From: Streptomyces sp. NBC_00442
Lineage (GTDB): Bacteria; Actinomycetota; Actinomycetes; Streptomycetales; Streptomycetaceae
Direction: 5' to 3'
Length of the DNA: 64,000 nt
Assembly (NCBI RefSeq): GCF_036014195.1
Contig: NZ_CP107918.1
Location: 3,596,001-3,660,000 of the forward strand
Shown: one piece after another, positions 51,449 through 60,200 of the stretch
How the letters are laid out: every line of letters begins with the position of its first letter
Position numbering within the stretch: the stretch's first letter is position 1
Made by a program: the position numbers and the translations under genes
The notes under the pieces: generated by a model
What the model was told of the DNA's origin: nothing
What the model saw: only the letters and a program-made list of their open reading frames with translations
The model's database searches: none

Positions 51449-52039
51449 ATGACATTCCCCCCTCAGGAGCCCGCGCGTGACGGCGCGCGACCGCTCCCGG
51501 ACGACAGACGCACCGTCAAGGTGTCCAAGTACCTGTCGAAACACCTGCGCCACCAGCCCGAACGGATCGGTGTCGCACTCGACCCGAACGGCTGGGTGGA
51601 GATCGACGTGCTGCTGCGGGCCGCGGCCGCGCACCACTTCCCCATCACCCGCACCGAGTTCGACCATGTGGTGGCCACCAACGACAAGCGGCGTTTCGCC
51701 GTGGAGGGCGACCGGATCAGGGCCAGCCAGGGCCACACCGTCGCCGTCGACCTGGACCTGCCGGCCGCCGAACCACCCGCGTACCTCTACCACGGCACCG
51801 TGGCCCGCACCCTCGACGCGATCCGAGCCGAAGGCCTGCGCCCGATGGACCGCCACCACGTCCACCTCTCACCCGACCGGGAGACCGCCGGCCGGGTCGG
51901 AGCCCGCCGTGGCCGTCCCGTCGTGCTGAGCGTGGACGCCGGCGCCATGCACCGGGCCGGCCATGTCTTCCACGTCAGCGCCAACGGGGTCTGGCTCACC
52001 GACGCGGTGCCGCCGGAGTACGTGCGGCTACCGGGCTGA
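51449..52039 (+). CDS. kptA: RNA 2'-phosphotransferase (KptA/Tpt1)
   Basis: 196 aa from ATG 51449. In eukaryotes and archaea Tpt1 removes the 2'-phosphate left after tRNA splicing, using NAD. The conserved set is here: VKVSKYLSKHLRHQPERIG (first Arg/His), DKRRFAVEGDRIRASQGH (Arg), YHGT (NAD-binding His) and a later Arg in RVGARRGRPVVL. Bacterial versions are active but their natural substrate is not settled. The N-terminal 20 residues are polar. No tRNA-splicing or RNA-repair gene is adjacent. Confidence 0.9.
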   Translation: MTFPPQEPARDGARPLPDDRRTVKVSKYLSKHLRHQPERIGVALDPNGWVEIDVLLRAAAAHHFPITRTEFDHVVATNDKRRFAVEGDRIRASQGHTVAVDLDLPAAEPPAYLYHGTVARTLDAIRAEGLRPMDRHHVHLSPDRETAGRVGARRGRPVVLSVDAGAMHRAGHVFHVSANGVWLTDAVPPEYVRLPG

Positions 52040-52064
52040 GTGCGCGCTTGGCATGATCGACGGC

Positions 52065-52529
52065 ATGGTTCATCCGCATCTGCCCACCACCGAGTCCGTC
52101 GTCGGCGCGATCCGCGTGGTCGCCGACGAGCACCGGCTCGACGTCGAGGTCACCGACGACATCGGCGCCGACCGCACCTCACGCCGCACCTCCGCCGGCG
52201 CGTTCACGGTCCTCGACCCCGACGGATCGCTGCCCCACGAGGCATTCGTCGAACTGGGCGGCTCCCCGTCCGTGACCGTACGGGTGTATCCGGAGGACGA
52301 CGCCCAGATCACCGTCGACGGCGTGCAGTTCGACGACGTTCCGCGCGACCACGTGCCGGCCTTCCTGCGCTCCCTCTACGGCGGTCTCGCCCACATCAAG
52401 GGCCGCGTCTTCCCACCGGGCTGGTGGCTGGTCGTGCCCCTTCCCGGCGACGAGACCTACAGGGAGCTGGTCCTGCTCGGCGCACTCACCCCCTGGATGA
52501 GCGCACACGTGCGGGGCAGGAAGGGCTGA
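52065..52529 (+). CDS. Small conserved protein of unknown function
   Basis: 154 aa from ATG 52065 (an in-frame ATG at 52053 would add MIDG). No signal peptide or membrane segment. Acidic, beta-rich sequence with SVVGAIRVVADEHRLDVEVT, TVRVYPEDDAQITVDGVQFD and a conserved-looking PPGWWLVVPLPGDETY. I do not recognise a family. It converges with the LLM oxidoreductase across a 34-base perfect palindrome. Confidence 0.7.
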   Translation: MVHPHLPTTESVVGAIRVVADEHRLDVEVTDDIGADRTSRRTSAGAFTVLDPDGSLPHEAFVELGGSPSVTVRVYPEDDAQITVDGVQFDDVPRDHVPAFLRSLYGGLAHIKGRVFPPGWWLVVPLPGDETYRELVLLGALTPWMSAHVRGRKG

Positions 52530-52534
52530 ACACC

Positions 52535-52568
52535 CCCCTGCCGTTCGGACCGGTCCGAACGGCAGGGG
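52535..52568. terminator. 34-base perfect palindrome, bidirectional terminator
   Basis: Arms CCCCTGCCGTTCGGACC and GGTCCGAACGGCAGGGG abut with no spacer. The palindrome lies 6 bases past the plus-strand stop and ends directly at the minus-strand stop codon (TAG), so it serves both converging genes. Confidence 0.9.
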
Positions 52569-53480
52569 CTAGGACCGGCCCTGACCGCCCAGCTGCGCGA
52601 GCCCCTCGGTCGCGATCCTCTCGAAGACCCGCGGATCGGCGGCGAAGTCGGAGTCCGGGATCGGTGTGTGCAGAACGATCTCGGTGATGCCGAGCTCGAA
52701 GTGCCGACCCGCGAAGTCCACGAACGCGTCGAGGGATTCCAACACCCGCCCGGCCTCAGGAGTGAAGCCGGTGAGCAGGACCTTGTCCAGCTCGTCCACG
52801 TCCCGCCCGATCTCCTCGCAGGCCGCGCCCAGCTTCTTGAGCTGGCCGCCGATCGCGTCGAGGGACTGCTCGGGCGTGCCGGTCTCGAACAGCTTCGGAT
52901 CGCCCGTGGTCACCCACGCCTGCCCGTGGCGCGCGGCCAGCCTCAGCCCGCGCGGGCCGGTCGCGGCCACCGCGAAGGGGATCCTGGGCCGCTGTACGCA
53001 TCCGGGGATGTTGCGCGCCTCGACGGCCGAGTAGAAGGTGCCGTCGTACGTCACCGACTCCTCGGTGAGCAGCCGGTCGAGCAGCGGCACGAACTCGCCG
53101 AAGCGGTCCGCACGTTCCCGTGGCGTCCACGCCTCCTGCCCCAGCACGGTGGCGTCGAAGCCGTTGCCGCCCGCGCCGATCCCGAGGGTGAGCCGGCCCT
53201 CGGACACGTCGTCGAGAGTGAGCAGATCCTTGGCGAGCGTCACCGGGTGCCGGAAGTTGGGCGAGGTGACGAGCGTGCCCAGCCTCATCCGGGTGGTGGC
53301 GGCAGCGGCGGCGGTGAGCGTGGGGACCGCGCCGAACCACGGTCCGTCCCGGAAGGTCCGCCACGACAGATGGTCATAGGTGTACGCGGTGTGGAAGCCG
53401 AGTTCCTCGGCGCGCAGCCAGGTGTCGCGACCGCCGTCGTGCCAGCGGTCGATCGGCAGAATCACAGTGCTCAGTCGCAT
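52569..53480 (-). CDS. LLM-class (F420-dependent) oxidoreductase
   Basis: 303 aa luciferase-like TIM barrel: MRLSTVILPIDRWHDGG, LGTLVTSPNFRHPVTLAKDL, LTLGIGAGGNGFDA (cofactor loop), FAVAATGPRGLRLAARHGQ and a C-terminal GITEIVLHTPIPDSDF. Actinobacterial members of this type use F420, but some use FMN; the sequence does not decide. The substrate is unknown. Its 5' end overlaps the DUF72 gene by 10 bases, so the two are cotranscribed. Confidence 0.87.
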   Translation of the reverse strand: MRLSTVILPIDRWHDGGRDTWLRAEELGFHTAYTYDHLSWRTFRDGPWFGAVPTLTAAAAATTRMRLGTLVTSPNFRHPVTLAKDLLTLDDVSEGRLTLGIGAGGNGFDATVLGQEAWTPRERADRFGEFVPLLDRLLTEESVTYDGTFYSAVEARNIPGCVQRPRIPFAVAATGPRGLRLAARHGQAWVTTGDPKLFETGTPEQSLDAIGGQLKKLGAACEEIGRDVDELDKVLLTGFTPEAGRVLESLDAFVDFAGRHFELGITEIVLHTPIPDSDFAADPRVFERIATEGLAQLGGQGRS

Positions 53481-54355
53481 GGGTCGACCCTACGAGAGCC
53501 GAGCAGGTCCCGCATCGACCGGGCGGCCCGCACGGCGGCGTCCCCACAACAGTTGTTGAACAGGACGTGCACCTCCCGGGCCCGCTCGGCCATCGCGTGG
53601 ACGCGCGGAACCCATTCGGCGAGCTCCTCGGGCGCGTATCCGTGGCGGAACCGCTCTTCCTTGGTGCCGGTTCCCCATGCGGTGCTGCGGCCGTGGAAGC
53701 GCACCAGGGCGAGTTCCGGCGAGGTGACGCGTACGACCGGTGGGACGGAGGCGGGGAGTGTCTGAACCATGTCCACGGCCACGGCGGCCGTGCCCAGCTC
53801 CGTCAGCAGGGCGCTCGTCGCATCGATGTGCTCGGCGCGCCACCAGTCGGGGTGCCGGAACTCCACGGCCATCGGCCACCCCGCGGCCCGCTCACGGCAC
53901 CGGCGAAGGAACGCGACGGCGGCCTTCCCCGGTGCGAGCTGCGGCGGAAACTGGAAGAGGACCGTGCCCAGGCGGCCGGACGCGCGAAGCGGTCCGAGGG
54001 CTGCGCCGAACCGGTTCCACACCTCGTCGAGCAGTCCCTCATCACGGGCCGCCCGTTGCCGCGCTAGGGCCGGACGCAGGTCGGCGGGCAACGCTTCAGG
54101 CCGAGTCGGGTGCCCGGTGAGCAGGGAGAACGCCTTCACATCGAATCGGAAGCCCTCCGGGGTGCGGTCGGCCCACAGCAGACTGTTGCGGATGCTGGGC
54201 AGCCCGTAATACGTGGAGTCCACCTCGGCCACGGGGAACTGCTCGGCGTAGTGCCGCAATCTGCCCTCCGCGTCACGACGGCCCTTGGGATACCAGCCGC
54301 TGGACACCAGCGCCTTGTCCGTCCACGAGCAGGTTCCGACCCGGATCCGTCCCAT
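53471..54355 (-). CDS. DUF72 domain protein
   Basis: 294 aa from ATG 54355. DUF72/YecE TIM-barrel: IRVGTCSWTDKALVSSGWYP, FPVAEVDSTYYGLPS, FRFDVKAFSLLTGHPTRPE, GTVLFQFPPQLA, VEFRHPDWW and a conserved C-terminal VLFNNCCGDAAVRAA. The family is widespread and uncharacterised. The ATG is supported by the family-typical start; a longer frame to 54475 adds a basic extension unlike other members. It overlaps the LLM gene. Confidence 0.85.
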   Translation of the reverse strand: MGRIRVGTCSWTDKALVSSGWYPKGRRDAEGRLRHYAEQFPVAEVDSTYYGLPSIRNSLLWADRTPEGFRFDVKAFSLLTGHPTRPEALPADLRPALARQRAARDEGLLDEVWNRFGAALGPLRASGRLGTVLFQFPPQLAPGKAAVAFLRRCRERAAGWPMAVEFRHPDWWRAEHIDATSALLTELGTAAVAVDMVQTLPASVPPVVRVTSPELALVRFHGRSTAWGTGTKEERFRHGYAPEELAEWVPRVHAMAERAREVHVLFNNCCGDAAVRAARSMRDLLGSRRVDPCD

Positions 54356-54541
54356 CGCGCGAGCCTTCCCCGGACCACGTGACGGATTCGTCCCGAGCCA
54401 GCTGGGTGGCCGCCGCGTCCGGCCGGCCCGGAGCACCACCACCGTCGCGTACGCCCCCCTGTGCCCCGGGCGCACCGGTCAGCGCTCTCATCTGTGCGCC
54501 CACTCGCACGCACGTGCACTCACATACGGGACAATGAGCCG

Positions 54542-55411
54542 GTGACCTCTGCTACGGATCCCGCCCCGGCCATTCGCCCCGTCCCCACCGCGCCGCGGCT
54601 CATCGCGACGGACCTGGACGGCACCCTGCTGCGTGACGACAAGTCCGTGTCGGACCGTACGGTCGCGGCCCTGGCCGCCGCAGAGGAGGCGGGCATCGAG
54701 GTCTTCTTCGTTACGGGCCGCCCGGCCCGGTGGATGGGTGTCGTCAGCGCCCATGTCCACGGCCACGGTCTGGCCATCTGCGGCAACGGCGCGGCCGTCG
54801 TCGATCTGCACGGCGACGGCGACGGACCCCGGTTCGTGAAGGTACGGCCCCTGGAGGGGCCCGCCGCCCGCGATGTCGTCGCGCTGCTGCGTGCGGCCGT
54901 GCCCGGCACGTCCTTCGCGGTCGAGCGCACCACTGGCTTCCACCACGAACTCGCCTACCCGCCGCTGCACATGGACCCGGCGGCAAGCATCGCTCCCGCC
55001 GAGAAGTTGCTGGCCGAGGACGCCGACACGGGCGGCCATCCGGTGCTCAAGGTGCTCGCCTTCCACCCCGAGCTGGCCCCCGACGACTTCCTCGCCCTGG
55101 CCCGCACCGCGGTCGGAGCACGCGCCGAGGTCACCCGGTCCAGCCCGACCGCGCTCCTGGAGATCAGCGGCGCGGGCGTCTCCAAGGCTTCCACCCTGGC
55201 TCTGTGCTGCACCGAGCGGGGCATCTCTCCCACCGAGGTGGTGGCCTTCGGCGACATGCCGAACGACATGGAGATGCTGAGCTGGGCGGGCATGTCCTAC
55301 GCGATGGGCAACGCCCATCCCGATGTCCTCGCCGCCGCTTCCGGGCGCACCACCGCCAACAACGAGGACGGCGTCGCGGTCGTGATCGAGCAGATCCTCA
55401 AGGCTCTCTGA
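54542..55411 (+). CDS. HAD-IIB (Cof-type) phosphatase
   Basis: 289 aa from GTG 54542. Motif [16 protein letters not shown], motif II FVTGRPARW, motif III Lys in GAGVSKASTLALCC, motif [14 protein letters not shown]. The type IIB cap in between carries FHHELAYPPLHMDP. It resembles the HAD protein beside serS. The substrate is unknown. The end converges with the DevS-like kinase gene, and two parS sites occupy the gap. Confidence 0.88.
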   Translation: MTSATDPAPAIRPVPTAPRLIATDLDGTLLRDDKSVSDRTVAALAAAEEAGIEVFFVTGRPARWMGVVSAHVHGHGLAICGNGAAVVDLHGDGDGPRFVKVRPLEGPAARDVVALLRAAVPGTSFAVERTTGFHHELAYPPLHMDPAASIAPAEKLLAEDADTGGHPVLKVLAFHPELAPDDFLALARTAVGARAEVTRSSPTALLEISGAGVSKASTLALCCTERGISPTEVVAFGDMPNDMEMLSWAGMSYAMGNAHPDVLAAASGRTTANNEDGVAVVIEQILKAL

Positions 55412-55439
55412 CCCCTGGATCGGCGCGCGGACGGCCGGT

Positions 55440-55479
55440 GTTTCACGTGAAACGGGCCGACGCTTGTTTCACGTGAAAC
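55440..55479. other. Two perfect parS sites (ParB binding)
   Basis: GTTTCACGTGAAAC at 55440-55453 and 55466-55479, centres 26 bases apart, in the gap between the converging HAD and kinase genes. Streptomyces ParB loads at this 14-mer, which clusters around oriC. Confidence 0.93.
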
Positions 55480-55519
55480 AGGCATCGGACGCCCGTCACG
55501 GCGGGCGCCCCGGCGGGCG

Positions 55520-57277
55520 TCAGAGCGGTGCCTCCCACAGGACCGTCGTGCCACCCCCGCCATCCCCGATGCCGGGGCCGTAGGAACTCGATCCGCCGAG
55601 CGCCTCGGCCCGCCGCTGAAGGTTGCGCAGTCCGCTGCGGCGGCCGCCGGGCGGGATCCCGACCCCGTTGTCCGCGACCGTGAGCCGCACACCGGGGGTG
55701 CCGTCCGGCAGCTGGGCCGTGGCGTCGACGGCGACCTCGATCCGGGACGCCTCTGCGTGCCGGAAGGCGTTCGAGAGTGCTTCCCGCAGCGCGGCGATCA
55801 GGTTCTTGCCGGTCAGTTCGCCGACCAGGGTGTCGACGGCGCCGAGGAAGCGGTGGGCCGGCTTGAAGCCGAGCGGAACGGCCGCCATGTTGATCTCCCG
55901 CAGCACGCGGGTGCGCAGCCCGGAGGGCGCCTCCGCCGGGCCCTGTTGGAGCGCGAAGATCGCGGTGCGGATCTCCTGGATGGTGACGTCGAGTTCGTCG
56001 ACCGCCTTGCCGATGCCGCCCTGCACCTCGGGCACGATGGACTTGCGCTGCGCACCCTCCAGCATCATTCCGGTGGCGAACAGGCGTTGGATGACCAGGT
56101 CGTGCAGGTCACGGGCGATGCGGTCACGGTCCTCGTACACCGCGAGCCGCTCGCGGTCCCGCTGAGCCTCCGCCATCATCAGGGCGAGTGCGGCCTGTGA
56201 GGCGAATTGGCTGGCGAGCGTCCGCTCGGCCTCGGTGAAGGGGCGCGCGCCCAGCACGCGGGGCGTGGCGAGAGCGCCCAGGACCCTGCCGCCGCTCTGC
56301 AACGGCAGCAGCATGCTCGGTCCGTAGCGCTCCGACAGCTTGGTGATCATGCGAGGGTCGGATGCCGCCTCATCGACGAAGACCGCCTCGCCGTCGAGCA
56401 GCGTGGACACGACCGGACTTTCCGGCGGCACCACCATGCCGAGCGAGACACGCGGATTGTCGGCGGAGACCGCGACGATCTCCAGACCGCCCTCCTCGGC
56501 CGGCAGCAGCACGATGCCGGCGTCGGAATCGGCCAGATGGCGGGCCTGTTCGGCGACGACCTCCAGGGCGTCGTCCGCGTCACCGCCCGAGAGCAGGGCC
56601 GTGGTGACGGCGACCGACCCGTCGATCCACCGCTCGCGCTGGCGTGCCGCCTCGTAGAGCCGGGCGTTGCCGATGGCGATCCCGGCCTCGGTGGCGAGGA
56701 CCCGCACCATGTGCAGGTCGTAGTCGTTGAATTCGCCTCCGCTGTGCTTCTCGGTCAGATAGAGATTGCCGAAGATCTCGCCCTGCACGCGGATCGGGAC
56801 ACCGAGAAAGGTGCGCATCGGCGGATGATGCGGAGGGAGCCCCGCCGAGCGGGGATCGGCGGAGATCTCGGCAAGTCGCAGGGGTTCGGGGTGATGGATC
56901 AACCAGCCGAGCAGCCCGCGGTGCCCGTCGGGCCGGTGTCCGATCGCCCGTGCCTCGGCGTCGTTGACGCCGTACGTCACGAAGTCCGAGAGCCCCCTGC
57001 CCTCCTCGTCGACGACCCCGATCGCCGCGTACCGCGCGCCGGCGAGTTCGGCCGCCGTCTCGCAGATCCGGTCGAGGGTGGAGTGCAGCTCAAGGCCCGT
57101 CCCCACCGAGCGCATCGCCTCAAGGAGCTGGGGCACCCGCGCGGTGAGCTCGGTGGACAGCCCCTGCAGGCTGCGGGTGGCCCGGGTCGCCGCTTCGAGC
57201 GGATCCTGCTCCCCGCCGGCCAGGCCCTGGACGTCCTGGTGGCCCGGCGGTCTCTTCGGGTCTCGCGGCACTGACAT
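55520..57277 (-). CDS. DevS/DosS-like sensor histidine kinase with two GAF domains
   Basis: 585 aa. GAF-A (about 60-205) contains HHPPMRTFLGVPIRVQGEIF, as in the haem-binding GAF of mycobacterial DevS/DosS. GAF-B covers about 230-375. HisKA_3 phosphoacceptor is DRIARDLHDLVIQRLFATGM (His near 390). The HATPase (about 480-580) includes the N-box REALSNAFRHAEAS and the G-box VADNGVGIPPGG. DevS-type kinases sense O2, NO or redox state. The gene begins 19 bases after cydDC and reads the same way, so oxygen-linked control with cytochrome bd is likely. No response regulator is adjacent. Whether haem is bound is inferred. Confidence 0.87.
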   Translation of the reverse strand: MSVPRDPKRPPGHQDVQGLAGGEQDPLEAATRATRSLQGLSTELTARVPQLLEAMRSVGTGLELHSTLDRICETAAELAGARYAAIGVVDEEGRGLSDFVTYGVNDAEARAIGHRPDGHRGLLGWLIHHPEPLRLAEISADPRSAGLPPHHPPMRTFLGVPIRVQGEIFGNLYLTEKHSGGEFNDYDLHMVRVLATEAGIAIGNARLYEAARQRERWIDGSVAVTTALLSGGDADDALEVVAEQARHLADSDAGIVLLPAEEGGLEIVAVSADNPRVSLGMVVPPESPVVSTLLDGEAVFVDEAASDPRMITKLSERYGPSMLLPLQSGGRVLGALATPRVLGARPFTEAERTLASQFASQAALALMMAEAQRDRERLAVYEDRDRIARDLHDLVIQRLFATGMMLEGAQRKSIVPEVQGGIGKAVDELDVTIQEIRTAIFALQQGPAEAPSGLRTRVLREINMAAVPLGFKPAHRFLGAVDTLVGELTGKNLIAALREALSNAFRHAEASRIEVAVDATAQLPDGTPGVRLTVADNGVGIPPGGRRSGLRNLQRRAEALGGSSSYGPGIGDGGGGTTVLWEAPL

Positions 57278-57296
57278 GCCTTGAGAGTAGTTAGTC

Positions 57297-60200
57297 CTAT
57301 TTGGCGAGGAAAGTCGGGTCCTGTCGTGCCTCGGTCTCGCGCTCTCGTTCCAGCATGTGCCGCAGCGGCCCGTCGACCAGTGCGAGGTCCTCGTACGCGC
57401 CGCGCTGCACGGTCCTTCCCTCGTCGAGTACGAGCACTTCGTCTACGGCTTCCAGTCCGCGCAGCCGGTGCGTGATCAGCACGGACGTGCGGCCTTCGGT
57501 GATGTCGAGCAGGTCCCGGGTGAGGGCGTCCGCGGTCGCGAGGTCCAGGTGTTCCGCGGGCTCGTCCAGGACGAGCACGGGGAAGTCGGCGAGGAGGGCA
57601 CGGGCCAGGGCGAGCCGCTGGCGCTGCCCGCCGGACAGCCGGGCGCCGTGTTCGCCGACGAGGGTGTCGAGACCGTCGGGCAGGGCGTCGACCCAGTCGA
57701 GGAGCCGGGCCCGGTCCAGGGCACCCCGCAGCTCGTCGTCGGTGGCGTCGGTGCGGGCGAGCCGGAGGTTCTCCCGCACCGAGCTGTCGAACAGGTGCGC
57801 GTCCTGGGCGCAGAGCCCGACGAGCCGCCGCACGTCATCGCCGTCCAGGCGCGTCGCGTCGCTCCGGCCGACCGCGTAGGTGCCCTGCGTGGGGTCGAGG
57901 AAGCGCAGCAGCACTTGGGCGAGGGTGGTCTTGCCGGATCCCGAGGTACCGACGACCGCCACCCGCTTGCCCCGGGTGAGGCGCAGCCCGAAATCGTGCA
58001 GTGCGTCCCGCTCCTGCCCGACGTACCGCGCGTGAATGCCGCGCAGCTCCAGCGGAAACGGTGTGGCGGGCGCGGCGGAAGGCGCTTCCGGGTCCCGTAC
58101 GGGGGCGGGCGCGTCGAGCACCTCGTAGACGCGCTCGGCGCTGCGGCGGACCCGCTGGCGCGACTGCACGGCGGCGGGCAGCCCCGTCACGCCCTCGAAG
58201 GCGGCGAGCGGAACCAGCACCACCACGGCGAGCAGCACCCCGTCGAGCCGTCCGGCCGCGACCGCCTGCACCCCGGCCAGCGCGGCAACGGCCACGGTGA
58301 CGCCGCAGACCAGCGCGGAGAGCCCGGCGCCGAACGCGGTGGCGGCAGAACCCCGTGAGGCGATCCGGGTCAGCGTCGCGTCGGCGTCCTTCACCTCGCG
58401 GGCGCGCCGGTCGATGGCCCCCGCCACCGTCAGCTCGCCGGTTCCGGTGAGCAGATCGGCCACTCGGGTGGCGAGCAGTCCGCGTGCCGGTGCCAGGTGC
58501 CGCTCGGCCCGCCGGGCCAGAGCCCCGCTGACGCACGGCACCACGACCCCCGCCAGGAGCAGGCCCGCGGCCAGCACGGCACCGGCCTCGGGCAGCAGCC
58601 ACGCGGTGAAGCCGGCACTCACGACCGACACGATGACGGCGACCCCGGCCGGAAGCGCCCAGCGCAGCCAGTAGTCCTGGAGTTCGTCCACGTCGGCGAC
58701 CAGCCGCGCGAGCAGGTCCCCTCGGCGGGTCTCGCGCAGTCCCGCGGGTGCGATGCGCTCAAGGCGCCGGTACACCGCGACCCGCAGCTCGGCGAGCATC
58801 CGCAGAACGGCGTCGTGCGAGACGAGACGCTCGGCGTAGCGGAACGCGGCGCGCCCGATCCCGAAGGCTCGGGTCGCGGTGACGGCCACCATCAGATAGA
58901 GCACCGGTGGCTGTTGTGCGGCGCGCGAGATGAGCCAGCCGGACGTGGCCATGAGGCCGACGGCCGAGCCCAGCGCCAACGCACCGAGGATCAGCGCGAG
59001 CGTGATGCGGCCGCGTACTCCGCGCGATGCGGCACGCACCCGGGCCAACGGGTTGTGGCCGGCCACCGGCTCCGACGTGACGGCGTCCGGTCCGGGGATG
59101 GGCTCAACCGGAGTCTTACGAAGGGGAGTTGATGCCGGTCGGGATGTCCCCTGCACCGGGGCGCACGACGGTGCCTCGGTGGCCCGCAGCTCGACCACGC
59201 GGTCCGCGACGGCGAGCAGGGCCGGGCGGTGCACGACGAGCAGGACCGTACGGCCCACCGCGAGCCTGCGTACCGCGTCGACGATGCCGGCCTCGGTCTC
59301 GCCGTCCAGCGCGGCCGTCGGCTCGTCGAGCAGCAGAACCGGCCGGTCGGCGAGGAAGGCGCGGGCGAGGGCGAGGCGTTGACGCTGCCCCGCCGAAAGC
59401 CCCGCGCCGCCCTCACCCAGGACCGTGGCCACGCCATCCGGCAACGCGGCCACGAAGTCATGCGCGCCCGCGTCGCGCAGCGCGTCTCGCACGGCCGCGT
59501 CGTCGGCGTCGGGCCGGGCCAGACGCACGTTCTCGGCGATCGTCCCCGCGAACAGGTGCGGCCGCTGCGGCACCCAGGCGATCCGCTCGCGCCACCGCGC
59601 GAGGGAGAGCGTCGCGAGATCGGTGCCGGACACGAGGATCCGTCCACCGTCCTGCGGCGTCACGAAGCCGAGCAGCGCGTTGAGGAGCGTGGACTTGCCG
59701 ACACCGCTCGGGCCGGTCAGGGCAACCGTCTCGCCCGGCGCGACGACCAAGGAGGCATCCGCCAGGGAGGGTTGCGTACGCCCGGCATGCCGCACAGTGA
59801 CGGCGTCCACCTCGATGCGGACCGGTCCCGCCGGCACCTGCGCGCTCCCGCCCTGGGGCAGCGGGGTCTCCAGGACTTCGAAGATCTCCTCCGCGGCCGA
59901 GAGTCCCTCGGCCGCGGCGTGGTACTGCGCCCCGACCTGACGCAGCGGCAGGTAGGCCTCCGGGGCCAGGATCAGGATCACCAGGCCGGTGGAGAGATCG
60001 AGGTCGCCGTGGACCAGACGCATACCGATGCCCACCGCGACCAGCGCCACCGAGATCGTCGCGAGGAGTTCGAGGGCGAAGGAGGAAATGAAGGCGATCC
60101 GCAGCGTCTTCAGGGTCGCCCTGCGGTAGTCGGAGGTGATCGTCCTGATCGACTCGGCCTGCGCCTTGGCCCGGCCGAACACCTTGAGCGTCGGCAGCCC

